DNA from: DASZBR01 sp033763845
GTDB lineage: Bacteria; Pseudomonadota; Gammaproteobacteria; DASZBR01
Assembly (NCBI GenBank): GCA_033763845.1
Contig: JANRJR010000086.1
Span: forward strand, 1-37,278
Direction: 5' to 3'
DNA: 37,278 nucleotides
A model generated the notes under the pieces. It was not told the DNA's origin, did not search any database, and was given only the letters and a program-made list of their open reading frames with translations. Positions 24,216 through 31,422 of the stretch are shown piece by piece. Positions within the stretch are counted from its first letter, which is position 1. Each line of letters starts with the position of its first letter. The translations under genes were made by a program, and so were the position numbers.

Positions 24216-25370
24216 ATGGTTAACCTAAACTTACGTAATCCTAAAATAGATCTGTTAAGAGGCATTGCTATTCTGCTTGTTCTCTTCCTACATTTTAATC
24301 TGTCGTATCATTTATATAAAAGCAGTTTAAACCTCGTTTTTCCAGAGCAGTTTCTTCAAGAATTCTTCAGCAATGGAAATTATGGCGTCACGCTATTTTT
24401 TGTCATCTCAGGATTTTTAATTACGTCAATGTCTATTCAGCGCTTTAGAACACTGGGAAACATCAGGTTGCAAGATTTTTATGTTTATCGCTTTGCACGC
24501 ATTATGCCCTGCTTGGTTTTAGCACTTTCCATTATTACGCTATTAAGCTTTACGCCGTTGAGCATTTTTAAAAACACACCGCACACGACCAGTTTTTTTA
24601 TGGGCATTATTTCTGTATTGACATTTTGGCATAATTTTCTAATGCAGAAGGTAGGATATTTTAATTATTGCTTAAACATCTATTGGTCCTTATCTGTCGA
24701 AGAAGTTTTTTATCTCATTTTCCCATTGCTGTGTGTATTTTTTAAACGATCGAAATACCTCATTTTTTTAGGGGTTGTGTTAATCTTCGCCGGACCCATC
24801 GCACGCCACCTGCATTCACAGGATGAAATTATTTCATTGTACGGATATTTCTCGTGTTTTGATGCCATTGCCATGGGATGCTGCACAGCGATTATTGCAA
24901 ATCACTTAACTTTTAAAAATCACATTCTTACTACGGTCACAAAATATGTTGCAACACTATCCGCCATCGCAATTTATTGTTATGCCCTCATTACGCATAA
25001 TGTTATATGGGGTCCTTCTTTATTCGCACTGTGTACAGCAACATTATTATTGATTGCTGTGCAAGAAAGCTCTGAAATAAAATCACAAAATATTATTCGA
25101 ACAACAATTGGCTGGTTTGGAAAAAACAGTTATGAACTGTATTTGTTTCACATAATTGTTTTAGCCTTAATGAAAACTATTTATGTGCGTACAGAGCTAG
25201 GTGACGCAACAAAATTACTGTGGCTTCTTTTATTTATCTCAACATCGGCGATTTTGTCTAGTTTAATCGCAACTCAATTTTCTCAGCCATTTAACTCCTT
25301 CCTACGCAAACGCTGGAGTAATGAACAAAATTACATCAAGAATAGCTCTGAACCCAGCCAAATCACGTAG
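24216..25370 (+). CDS. Acyltransferase 3 family membrane protein (OafA/YrhL-like)
   Basis: A 384-residue protein with about 10 membrane segments that acylates surface or periplasmic carbohydrates. It has the family's essential arginine and histidine in IDLLRGIAILLVLFLHF (Arg15, His26), GVTLFFVISGFLITSMS, the YRFARIMP motif, and YWSLSVEEVFYLIFPL near 150. No C-terminal SGNH domain is present. It could modify O-antigen, peptidoglycan or a glycolipid. The ribosome binding site is weak. Its 3' end carries the ssrA promoter. Confidence 0.88.
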   Translation: MVNLNLRNPKIDLLRGIAILLVLFLHFNLSYHLYKSSLNLVFPEQFLQEFFSNGNYGVTLFFVISGFLITSMSIQRFRTLGNIRLQDFYVYRFARIMPCLVLALSIITLLSFTPLSIFKNTPHTTSFFMGIISVLTFWHNFLMQKVGYFNYCLNIYWSLSVEEVFYLIFPLLCVFFKRSKYLIFLGVVLIFAGPIARHLHSQDEIISLYGYFSCFDAIAMGCCTAIIANHLTFKNHILTTVTKYVATLSAIAIYCYALITHNVIWGPSLFALCTATLLLIAVQESSEIKSQNIIRTTIGWFGKNSYELYLFHIIVLALMKTIYVRTELGDATKLLWLLLFISTSAILSSLIATQFSQPFNSFLRKRWSNEQNYIKNSSEPSQIT

Positions 25371-25375
25371 ACTTG

Positions 25376-25384
25376 TGCTACACT
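25376..25384 (+). promoter_or_regulatory. ssrA promoter (extended -10)
   Basis: TGCTACACT at 25376-25384 is an extended -10 (TG-C-TACACT), 8 bases before the mature tmRNA 5' end. No clear -35 is present, and the upstream region lies in the end of the acyltransferase gene. Confidence 0.5.
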
Positions 25385-25392
25385 TGTTGTAT

Positions 25393-25751
25393 GGGGGCGA
25401 CCTGGTTTCGACGGGAGTGTCAACATCCACAGGTGCATGTCGAGGTTTTTGTAGCCACCTCGTAAATCCGACTACATACTTCATAGTTGCTAATGACGAC
25501 TATGCTTTAGCTGCTGCTTAATAACCAGCGCTAACGGTTAACCGAATGTGTCAGTGCGTTCGAATTAACCGTCATTTACACTGAATCGTTTGTACACTTT
25601 GTCTGAGGTGCGCAAATTAAACTAAATCAGACTCGCTTTGAGGGACTTCGCGAATTGTGAAACTCAGAGTTAAACTTTACAGTCCGATAAACATGTAGGA
25701 CCTGAGATAGCGAGCTTACGGACGCGGGTTCAATTCCCGCCGCCTCCACCA
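25393..25751 (+). ncRNA. ssrA: Transfer-messenger RNA (tmRNA)
   Basis: The 5' end GGGGGCGACCTGGTTTCGAC and the 3' end GGGTTCAATTCCCGCCGCC..ACCA form the tRNA-like domain. GGGGGCG (25393-25399) pairs with CGCCTCC (25741-25747), and the T-loop GTTCAA is present. The resume region TAGTTGCTAATGAC precedes a short open frame ending in TAATAA (25519-25524). The tag frame is followed by GC-rich pseudoknot segments. The length of about 359 bases is normal for a one-piece gammaproteobacterial tmRNA. It rescues stalled ribosomes together with SmpB (20281). Confidence 0.96.
25489..25521 (+). other. tmRNA proteolysis tag reading frame
   Basis: Starting at the resume codon GCT (25489), the frame reads ANDDYALAAA then TAA TAA. 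With the alanine carried by tmRNA itself the added tag is AANDDYALAAA, 11 residues like the E. coli tag AANDENYALAA. The tyrosine is one position earlier and the tag ends in three alanines. Confidence 0.9.
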
Positions 25752-25758
25752 TATTATT

Positions 25759-25783
25759 AAAGCCCTTTAATTAGGGCTTTTTT
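25759..25783 (+). terminator. Intrinsic terminator of ssrA
   Basis: AAAGCCCT at 25759-25766 pairs perfectly with AGGGCTTT at 25773-25780 around TTAATT, followed by T's to 25783. It begins 7 bases after the tmRNA CCA end. Confidence 0.9.
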
Positions 25784-25834
25784 ATGCTCGCAATTATAAT
25801 GTCAAATAACCAACATATTTAGCGAGGTTAAGAG

Positions 25835-26671
25835 ATGAATAGTTTCTCGAAAAGAAATGGTTTAAAAACTGAAGCCATTTTACAAAAACATGAAATGCCA
25901 CCTGAGTTAAGAAATAGATTGTGGAGTTCCATTAGAAAATTTTTAGACCAATATGACTCATCCAGGGCTTATGATGAACAATGGGACTCTGGAGGAAAAA
26001 TTTTTGTCGAAAAGATTTTTGATGAATTCTTTAAGTTACCTTTAGAAAACTTCACTGGTGTGCCTTCAGAAGATATTGCACTCATAAAAAACAAATTTTT
26101 CGATTGTGACTGGAACGAGATTTATGACTTTATAGAGTTTATCAACTCTATAGATTGGATAACTAATAACCATTTTGAGAAAAGAGTTAACAATGTTTTA
26201 AGGCAAGAAAATGCCGCCTTTACTTTCCATAAAGGAAAAATTATTCCACTCCTTCCTGAAGCTGAGATTTTTGCGATTGATTCAGCAATACAAGAATCAA
26301 ACGATCTTGCCTCAAATCATTTAAAATGCTCATATGATTTTTTTACAAAGAGACAAAAACCTGACTATAGAAATTGTGCGAAAGAAGCTATCTCTGCCCT
26401 CGAAGCCTTTATTGGAACGATTGCGGGAACAGAAAAAACACTTGGTGACATTCTTAAAGGTAAAAAATTTACACATCTTGATACTCATCCCGCTCTCAAA
26501 GAAGCAATTATCAAATTATATGGATACGCAGGCGACAAAAGCGGAGTAAGGCATTCTAATAAAAAAAGTCAACCGACAGTCACTGCTGAAGAAGCTTGGT
26601 TTATTTTAGTCACTTCATCCTCAATAATTACTTACATTAAAAGTATATTGCGATCTGAGAAAAAGAAATAA
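25835..26671 (+). CDS. AbiJ-type abortive infection-like protein
   Basis: The N-terminal part (about 1-140) matches the pattern of the AbiJ_NTD4 domain: FSKRNGL at residues 4-10, an acidic helical stretch, CDWNEIYDFIEFI (91-103), and FEKRVNNVLRQENAAFTF leading to GKIIPL. This domain occurs in predicted phage-defence proteins. The C-terminal half (about 160-278) is helical, with NCAKEAISALEAFIG, SGVRHSNKK (237-243) and a last helix, resembling HEPN-like domains of these proteins, but the canonical RxxxxH RNase motif is not seen. GAGGT lies 7 bases before the ATG, and TATAAT at 25795-25800 is a likely -10. It lies directly behind ssrA, a well-known integration hotspot; no integrase is visible. 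Confidence 0.75.
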   Translation: MNSFSKRNGLKTEAILQKHEMPPELRNRLWSSIRKFLDQYDSSRAYDEQWDSGGKIFVEKIFDEFFKLPLENFTGVPSEDIALIKNKFFDCDWNEIYDFIEFINSIDWITNNHFEKRVNNVLRQENAAFTFHKGKIIPLLPEAEIFAIDSAIQESNDLASNHLKCSYDFFTKRQKPDYRNCAKEAISALEAFIGTIAGTEKTLGDILKGKKFTHLDTHPALKEAIIKLYGYAGDKSGVRHSNKKSQPTVTAEEAWFILVTSSSIITYIKSILRSEKKK

Positions 26672-26717
26672 AATCGCAAGGTTACTATTACTCTTTTATG
26701 GATAGCCTGAAAAGCAA

Positions 26718-27302
26718 ATGAAAACCTTAGATGAAATACTTGCTAGAAAAGCAGAGATAAAATCTCGCGCACAAGACTTCGGTTACTCCGATGCTGTCAG
26801 AATTGCATGTGAACAGTCACAACCAAAAGCCCCAGTCGCATTAGGGTTAATTGTTGGAAAAACACCCGGCGCCTCTGTTTCCTATAAACGTCGAGGATGG
26901 CTAATAGAAGTACTCTCAAAAGAACCGGGTTGCCAAGTTAATGTTACTGTTCTTGATAACGTTGAAAATACCTACAAATATGATGCAGAGGCCAAAAGCA
27001 CTTCAATAGATGATGATGACGCCATATGCAAACTTTTCGGCGTAGCTTCCCCTCGAGAAATTTCATTGCAAAATGCTGGAGCTCCTAATAAATCCAGATT
27101 GAATCATGCAGAAGAATATCTACGCTCACTATCTGATAACAGAAAAACACCTTCTGATGCGGAAAAATTCAGCCGACTTGCTTTTTTACCCCCACCAGCT
27201 AAAGAAACTCCTCAAAAAAAATTGAAACCTGGATCAAGCGAAGAAAGCTCTGCCTCTCCACCTGAAGGTAGCACCGAGTCCCCACTAAAAAAGCCAAAAT
27301 AA
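26718..27302 (+). CDS. Orphan protein with disordered, acidic-then-basic C-terminal tail
   Basis: I recognise no family. The 194-residue product has a compact-looking N-terminal half (about 1-110) with a GWLIEVLS strand. A long low-complexity tail (about 155-194) is rich in Pro, Ser and Glu, with KKLKPG, SSEESSASPPEG and a final SPLKKPK. No signal peptide or membrane segment is seen. The upstream ribosome binding site is weak. It lies 46 bases after the AbiJ-like gene on the same strand. The tail resembles C-termini of type IV secretion effectors and the KKPK-type basic ends of nuclear-targeted proteins, but this is inference. Confidence 0.55.
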   Translation: MKTLDEILARKAEIKSRAQDFGYSDAVRIACEQSQPKAPVALGLIVGKTPGASVSYKRRGWLIEVLSKEPGCQVNVTVLDNVENTYKYDAEAKSTSIDDDDAICKLFGVASPREISLQNAGAPNKSRLNHAEEYLRSLSDNRKTPSDAEKFSRLAFLPPPAKETPQKKLKPGSSEESSASPPEGSTESPLKKPK

Positions 27303-27328
27303 TCGCCCGGAAAAGAAATTAGGTATTC

Positions 27329-27949
27329 TTATAACTTTTCTTGCTTCCCATTTTGGTAAATCAAATACACGACCCCATCTTGCGAAACAATATGTTGCGC
27401 AGGAAAAGCACGTTTAATTTGAGTGAGATTAATTTTACTGCCTAACCATTCCACTTCAGATACTCTGGCATGATCAAATCCGCAACAAGTATTTACCAAG
27501 TGCAATGAAAATCCTTGGCTATACAATGCTGGAAGATTTTTATGCACATCATTAATAACTTCATTTATTCCTGGTTTATGTGACATAAAATGTACGGAAA
27601 CATCGCCCACTGCATTTTGATCAAGAATAAATACAGCGACGCTATCTTGATGAAGTGTAATTGCTAATGCTTTTGCGATGGAGAATATTTTTTTATCGGA
27701 TAATGGCTGCGAAGAATTTTCGCTCACATATTCTGTATTATCTGCCGTCATATCTTTATCCGTCGACATGCGGTACACACCCAAGATAGAGTCAGATTTA
27801 TTGGACGTTAATTGATACTTATCCAATATGCTTTTTACCGTATTTCTCAAGTTAGCTTGTGGTTGACCTGTTAATCGAACATAAGCAGATTGAACAGTGA
27901 TTTCTTGCGTGTTGTTTGAAACAAACATTGTTGCTGAAAATGCAGCCAT
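27329..27949 (-). CDS. Orphan protein of unknown function
   Basis: 206 residues from the ATG at 27949, which has GGAGAGGAA just upstream; an in-frame ATG at 27961 lacks good spacing. The family is unknown. It has alternating strands and helices (FSIAKALAITLHQDSVAVFIL near 88-108), a CCGFDHARVSEVEW segment with paired cysteines, and no signal peptide or membrane span. It converges with the orphan gene ending at 27302 and diverges from the GNAT gene at 28020. Function cannot be predicted. Confidence 0.6.
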   Translation of the reverse strand: MAAFSATMFVSNNTQEITVQSAYVRLTGQPQANLRNTVKSILDKYQLTSNKSDSILGVYRMSTDKDMTADNTEYVSENSSQPLSDKKIFSIAKALAITLHQDSVAVFILDQNAVGDVSVHFMSHKPGINEVINDVHKNLPALYSQGFSLHLVNTCCGFDHARVSEVEWLGSKINLTQIKRAFPAQHIVSQDGVVYLIYQNGKQEKL

Positions 27950-27964
27950 TTTCCTCTCCATCTC

Positions 27965-27994
27965 TTCAAGTTAAGCTTTACTACAGAGTATAAT
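27965..27994 (+). promoter_or_regulatory. Promoter of the GNAT gene
   Basis: TTCAAG at 27965-27970 and a perfect TATAAT at 27989-27994 are spaced by 18 bases. A start codon with TGGAG lies 25 bases downstream. Confidence 0.5.
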
Positions 27995-28019
27995 TCAACC
28001 ATCACTCTGGAGAAAACTT

Positions 28020-28598
28020 ATGTTTAACGCCCTACAAATTGAATCTGCCCTCGCAAAAGACGACATTGAACTTCACGTGTTAAACGAAACACATATTCCT
28101 CAACTCGAGAAGTTGGCTCAAGATGAACGCATTTGGAAATTTGCAACTCACGAGCATAATCGCTTTAAAGAAGAATGGATTGATAAAGCAATTACACAGA
28201 TGCAACAAAACAAGCGCCTTTGCCTTGTGATTTTTTATCAAGGCAATATTGTTGGCTCTACCAGTTATTACCATATTGATCTCGATAACAAAAAATTAAC
28301 GATTGGGCACACATGGCTTCACCCAAATCACTGGGGAAGTAAAATTAATCGAGTGATCAAATTGATGATGCTTGAATATGCATTTGATAAACTAGGCTTT
28401 ATTCGTGTCGAATTTCAGGTAGATAGCCTTAATATTCCTTCTCAAAACGCGCTGCAAAAAATAGGGATTAAGCATGAAGGCATTTTGAGAAATCATATGC
28501 TGTTGTCAAACGGAAGGATTCGGAACACTTATGTATACAGCGTAATCCCCGAAGAATGGCCAATGATTAAGCAAAACATTGAACGAATGCTCTCATAA
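28020..28598 (+). CDS. GNAT family acetyltransferase (RimJ/RimL-like)
   Basis: 192-residue acetyl-CoA transferase. It has the opening LEKLAQDERIW, the central strand GNIVGSTSYYHID, IGHTWLHPNHWGSKINRVIKLMML (V-loop and acetyl-CoA pyrophosphate helix, read in parts), and a final VEFQVDSLNIPSQNALQKIGIKHEG, the RimJ/RimL pattern. The substrate could be a protein N-terminus, a small amine or a drug; none is favoured. TGGAG lies 8 bases before the ATG. Confidence 0.87.
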   Translation: MFNALQIESALAKDDIELHVLNETHIPQLEKLAQDERIWKFATHEHNRFKEEWIDKAITQMQQNKRLCLVIFYQGNIVGSTSYYHIDLDNKKLTIGHTWLHPNHWGSKINRVIKLMMLEYAFDKLGFIRVEFQVDSLNIPSQNALQKIGIKHEGILRNHMLLSNGRIRNTYVYSVIPEEWPMIKQNIERMLS

Positions 28599-28608
28599 CT
28601 CGTATAAT
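28579..28608 (+). promoter_or_regulatory. Promoter of the FMN reductase gene
   Basis: TTGAAC at 28579-28584 and TATAAT at 28603-28608, spacer 18, overlap the end of the GNAT gene. The start codon is at 28636 with AAGGA at 28622-28626. This is one of the better promoter matches in the window. Confidence 0.6.
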
Positions 28609-28635
28609 CTATTTTTATTTCAAGGAAAACAACAC

Positions 28636-29196
28636 ATGAAACTATTAATGCTTGCCGCATCCTTTCGAAAAGATTCATTCAACAAAAAATTAATTCACAT
28701 TGCAGAAAATTTAGCAAAAGAATTAGGTGTTACTACAACCCTCGTCGAATTTAATGATTTCATCCCACCCATGTATAACGGTGATGACGAATCTTCTACA
28801 GGATTCCCAGAATCCACTAAAGAATTTGAAGAATTAATCAAAGAACATGACGCGCTTGTTATTTCTTCACCCGAATATAATTTCACTATGCCTGGCACAT
28901 TAAAAAACTTTATCGATTGGCTTTCACGATTAAATCCTACGCCACTTAAAAATCTTCCAATATTATTAATGTCAGCTTCACCTTCTATGGTCGGCGGAAA
29001 TCGTGGATTATGGAATACGCGCATTCCACTCGAATATTGCAATGCCTTTGTTTATCCAGGCATGTTTTCACTGTCAATGGCACATGAAGCTTTTGATCAA
29101 AACAACCAACTAAAAGACGAAAATCTGCTAAAACGCTTAAAACAAAATATTGCTGATTTTATTCCCTACGCGAAAGCTCTCGCTCCCTTGAAATAG
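28636..29196 (+). CDS. NADPH-dependent FMN reductase family protein
   Basis: Flavodoxin-fold oxidoreductase of 186 residues. The FMN phosphate loop is ASFRKDSFNKKLI (about 8-20), and the SSPEYNFTMPGTLKNFIDWLSR motif near 76-97 (read in parts) is the hallmark of the family. MSASPSMVGGNRG follows. Such enzymes reduce quinones, azo compounds or FMN. The ATG at 28636 matches the family start, has AAGGA at a spacing of 9, and follows its own promoter; the frame open further upstream overlaps the GNAT gene. It is 10 bases before the beta-lactamase gene, so the two are probably one transcript. Confidence 0.9.
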   Translation: MKLLMLAASFRKDSFNKKLIHIAENLAKELGVTTTLVEFNDFIPPMYNGDDESSTGFPESTKEFEELIKEHDALVISSPEYNFTMPGTLKNFIDWLSRLNPTPLKNLPILLMSASPSMVGGNRGLWNTRIPLEYCNAFVYPGMFSLSMAHEAFDQNNQLKDENLLKRLKQNIADFIPYAKALAPLK

Positions 29197-29206
29197 GATA
29201 CTTACG

Positions 29207-30013
29207 ATGAAATGGAATCAAGCTGTTATTGGAATAACGCTTAGTGTTGTTTCATTAAATACTTTTGCGGCCACACCAGATTTTGCAAAATTATTTAAAA
29301 ATAATAATACTTGTTTTATGTTATATAACAACAATACCAAAAAAATGGTCGAAGAATACAATCCCGCACGCTGCAACGAACGTGTTTCACCCTGCTCTAC
29401 TTTTAAAGTACCACTTTCCGTGATGGCGTTTGACCAAAAAATCATTACACAAAAAACCGTATTTAAATGGGATGGCAAAAACAAAGGCATACCACAATGG
29501 AATCACAATCAAACACCACAAACCTGGCTCAAATATTCGGTGGTATGGGTTTCACAACAAATCACGCCACAATTAGGTATGCGAACCATAAAATATTATT
29601 TAAATAAATTTAATTATGGTAATCAAAATTTTTCCGGCGACCCATATCAAAATAATGGACTAACCCATGCGTGGTTACACAGCAGCCTTAAAATTTCCGC
29701 GGATGAGCAACTAGACTTTCTAAAACGATTAGCAGATAACACCCTCCCCGTTTCTCAAGACGCCATGAAAAACACGAAACAAAACATGTATCTCGAAACG
29801 TTACCGAATGGTTATAAATTGTATGGCAAATCGGGCTCCTGGGGAGATGGCGCACAGCAATTAGGCTGGTTCATTGGCTATATTCAAAAAGCAAAACAAA
29901 CCTATATTTTTGCACTGAATTTTTCAGGTCCCGACTCAGCCAGCGATAAAATCCCCGGCGGAACGCGGGCCAGCAACTGGGTCAAAAAAATTCTTGCTCA
30001 AACGACGCTATAA
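29207..30013 (+). CDS. Class D (OXA-type) beta-lactamase
   Basis: Serine beta-lactamase exported to the periplasm. A signal peptide (residues 1-21, ending TFA-A) is followed by YNPARCNERVSPCSTFKVP with the active-site STFK at 64-67 (Ser64; Lys67 for carbamylation). SVV follows at 111-113, YGN at 137-139, a conserved Trp at 156 in WLHSSLKIS, and KSG at 208-210, then SGSWGDG. All class D motifs are intact, so activity is expected. At 268 residues it is typical. It looks like a resident chromosomal gene, as in Legionella relatives: no insertion sequence, integron or resistance cluster is near. Confidence 0.93.
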   Translation: MKWNQAVIGITLSVVSLNTFAATPDFAKLFKNNNTCFMLYNNNTKKMVEEYNPARCNERVSPCSTFKVPLSVMAFDQKIITQKTVFKWDGKNKGIPQWNHNQTPQTWLKYSVVWVSQQITPQLGMRTIKYYLNKFNYGNQNFSGDPYQNNGLTHAWLHSSLKISADEQLDFLKRLADNTLPVSQDAMKNTKQNMYLETLPNGYKLYGKSGSWGDGAQQLGWFIGYIQKAKQTYIFALNFSGPDSASDKIPGGTRASNWVKKILAQTTL

Positions 30014-30039
30014 CCTGCCCAAATTGCAGATTTTTACGC

Positions 30040-30045
30040 TATAAT
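30040..30045 (+). promoter_or_regulatory. Probable -10 element before the two-gene orphan unit
   Basis: A perfect TATAAT at 30040-30045 lies 29 bases before the start codon at 30075, with AGGAG in between. No good -35 is seen. Confidence 0.35.
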
Positions 30046-30074
30046 TTGAGCAATACTTTACAGGAGAAGCAACC

Positions 30075-30443
30075 ATGCCAACCAATGAAGAACGCGATGA
30101 TTTGAATCCTTCCCTTCAACAAATACTTCAACTTAAACGTGATGGGAATAATACAACCTTATCAACAAAGTTCAAAAACGTTGCAGATAAAGTTAAAGAG
30201 TTACTTAAACTTGATATGCAAAAAAATCCTATTCAAGAAAACTCACTCTACAAAGTATCTTTGCAAAACCCCCAACAAACTAACCAAGTTTTGAATCAAC
30301 TCAATAATAATCCTGCATTAATTGCCATGGGCCAAGCTTTGCTTCAAAAAATGGGACAAACACCTGATGCCCAGCAACAACAAAACAGTACATTACCGAA
30401 TCCGTTTAAAACAGGTACGCCAAAGCTAGAACGAGGAAAATAA
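30075..30443 (+). CDS. Orphan Gln/Asn-rich protein, first of a pair
   Basis: 122 residues with no recognised family. It is rich in Asn, Gln, Lys and Leu, with two probable helices (KFKNVADKVKELLKLDM and LIAMGQALLQKMG), a QQQQN tract, and a proline-containing basic end PNPFKTGTPKLERGK. No signal peptide or membrane segment. AGGAG lies 8 bases before the ATG. The gap to the next gene is 2 bases, so the pair is probably cotranslated. The composition fits secreted or host-directed proteins of Legionellales, but this is weak evidence. Confidence 0.6.
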   Translation: MPTNEERDDLNPSLQQILQLKRDGNNTTLSTKFKNVADKVKELLKLDMQKNPIQENSLYKVSLQNPQQTNQVLNQLNNNPALIAMGQALLQKMGQTPDAQQQQNSTLPNPFKTGTPKLERGK

Positions 30444-30445
30444 CC

Positions 30446-31072
30446 ATGCCACTTGTAAATGACTTCGAAGCACAACTCAAATTGCAACCCTGCAGCACAT
30501 GCCGCGCAAACCGCAATATTCGCAAATGCCCTGGTCATACCCTCGGAAACGAAGGCAGTGACAACAGTGATATAGACGCTACTGCAAAAGATACGCCTTC
30601 CACAAAAAATTACGTAGGCACCAAGAAACCTGATCCAACTTTACGTCTTGATAATTCCTCTCTGGCGAATTTTCTGCGTGTAACGCATGATAAAGAATCC
30701 GAAATTTTTACGGTAACACTAGATCATCCACAATTAACACCTGCTCAACGAACACACTATATCAAAACCATTTTAGATGCGTGGCAAGAATTCAGACAAA
30801 TTCATAACCTTTCCGGCAATGCATTTGATCCAAAAATTATTACAGATGCTCTCGGAAATACGACGATCACATTACTTGTTCCACGCGAATTATTTGGACA
30901 ATTTATTCAAATGTTAGCCGCCAAACAATTATTGGGTGAAGAACAAGCCAAAGCACTTCAATCACAAAATCAACTTCACATCGAAAACATGCGCCGTTCT
31001 TTTTCATGCATGACTACACCGCTCGAGAGAATGCTAAATCCAGCTCGGACTCCGAGACCTGAGGTTAAATAA
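30446..31072 (+). CDS. Orphan protein with an N-terminal Cys-His motif, second of a pair
   Basis: 208 residues, family not recognised. It opens with CSTCRANRNIRKCPGH (about 16-31), a C-x2-C-x8-C-x2-H arrangement that could bind a metal. An acidic linker (GNEGSDNSDIDATAKD) follows, then a mixed alpha/beta region (about 75-165; FTVTLDHPQLTPAQRTHYI, TTITLLVPRELFGQFIQML) and a Gln-rich C-terminus. GAGG lies upstream, and the stop overlaps the CsaA start (TAATG). The function is unknown; the cysteine cluster suggests a zinc ribbon or knuckle. Confidence 0.6.
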   Translation: MPLVNDFEAQLKLQPCSTCRANRNIRKCPGHTLGNEGSDNSDIDATAKDTPSTKNYVGTKKPDPTLRLDNSSLANFLRVTHDKESEIFTVTLDHPQLTPAQRTHYIKTILDAWQEFRQIHNLSGNAFDPKIITDALGNTTITLLVPRELFGQFIQMLAAKQLLGEEQAKALQSQNQLHIENMRRSFSCMTTPLERMLNPARTPRPEVK

Positions 31073-31407
31073 TGGCCATTTCGTATGACGAATTTGAAAA
31101 AGTCGACATGCGGTCCGGAACGATTATTAAAGCTGAAGAATTTCAGCGCGCAAAAAAACCTGCGTATAAAGTTTGGGTTGATTTTGGACCCGAAATTGGA
31201 ATCAAACAAACCTCTGCGCAAATTACTGTGCATTACACACCTGAAAAATTAATTGGCAAACGTGTTGTTGGGTGTGTCAATTTAGGTGAAAAGAATATTG
31301 CGGGATTTACGTCAGAATTTTTACTCGTGGGATTTCCCGATGAGAATGGCGCAATTTGTTTACTGAGTTATGACTCCCCTGCTTCTAACGGTCAAAAGAT
31401 GTTTTAA
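31072..31407 (+). CDS. csaA: CsaA-type tRNA-binding domain protein
   Basis: A stand-alone EMAP/Trbp111-like OB-fold of 111 residues. It matches CsaA of Bacillus throughout: FEKVDMRSGTIIKAEEF, WVDFGPEIGIKQTSAQI, NLGEKNIAGFTSEFLLVGF and a final ASNGQKMF. CsaA has been described as an export-related chaperone and binds tRNA-like ligands; its exact role is unsettled. The ATG overlaps the stop of the orphan upstream (TAATG), an unusual linkage for this gene. Confidence 0.92.
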   Translation: MAISYDEFEKVDMRSGTIIKAEEFQRAKKPAYKVWVDFGPEIGIKQTSAQITVHYTPEKLIGKRVVGCVNLGEKNIAGFTSEFLLVGFPDENGAICLLSYDSPASNGQKMF

Positions 31408-31422
31408 TACGGAAAAACACCA

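Noticed and set aside
25321..25521. A 66-residue open frame across the end of the acyltransferase gene and into the ssrA gene
   Set aside because: Its last codons are the tmRNA tag frame; the rest is tmRNA structure. Only the tag part is translated, after template switching.
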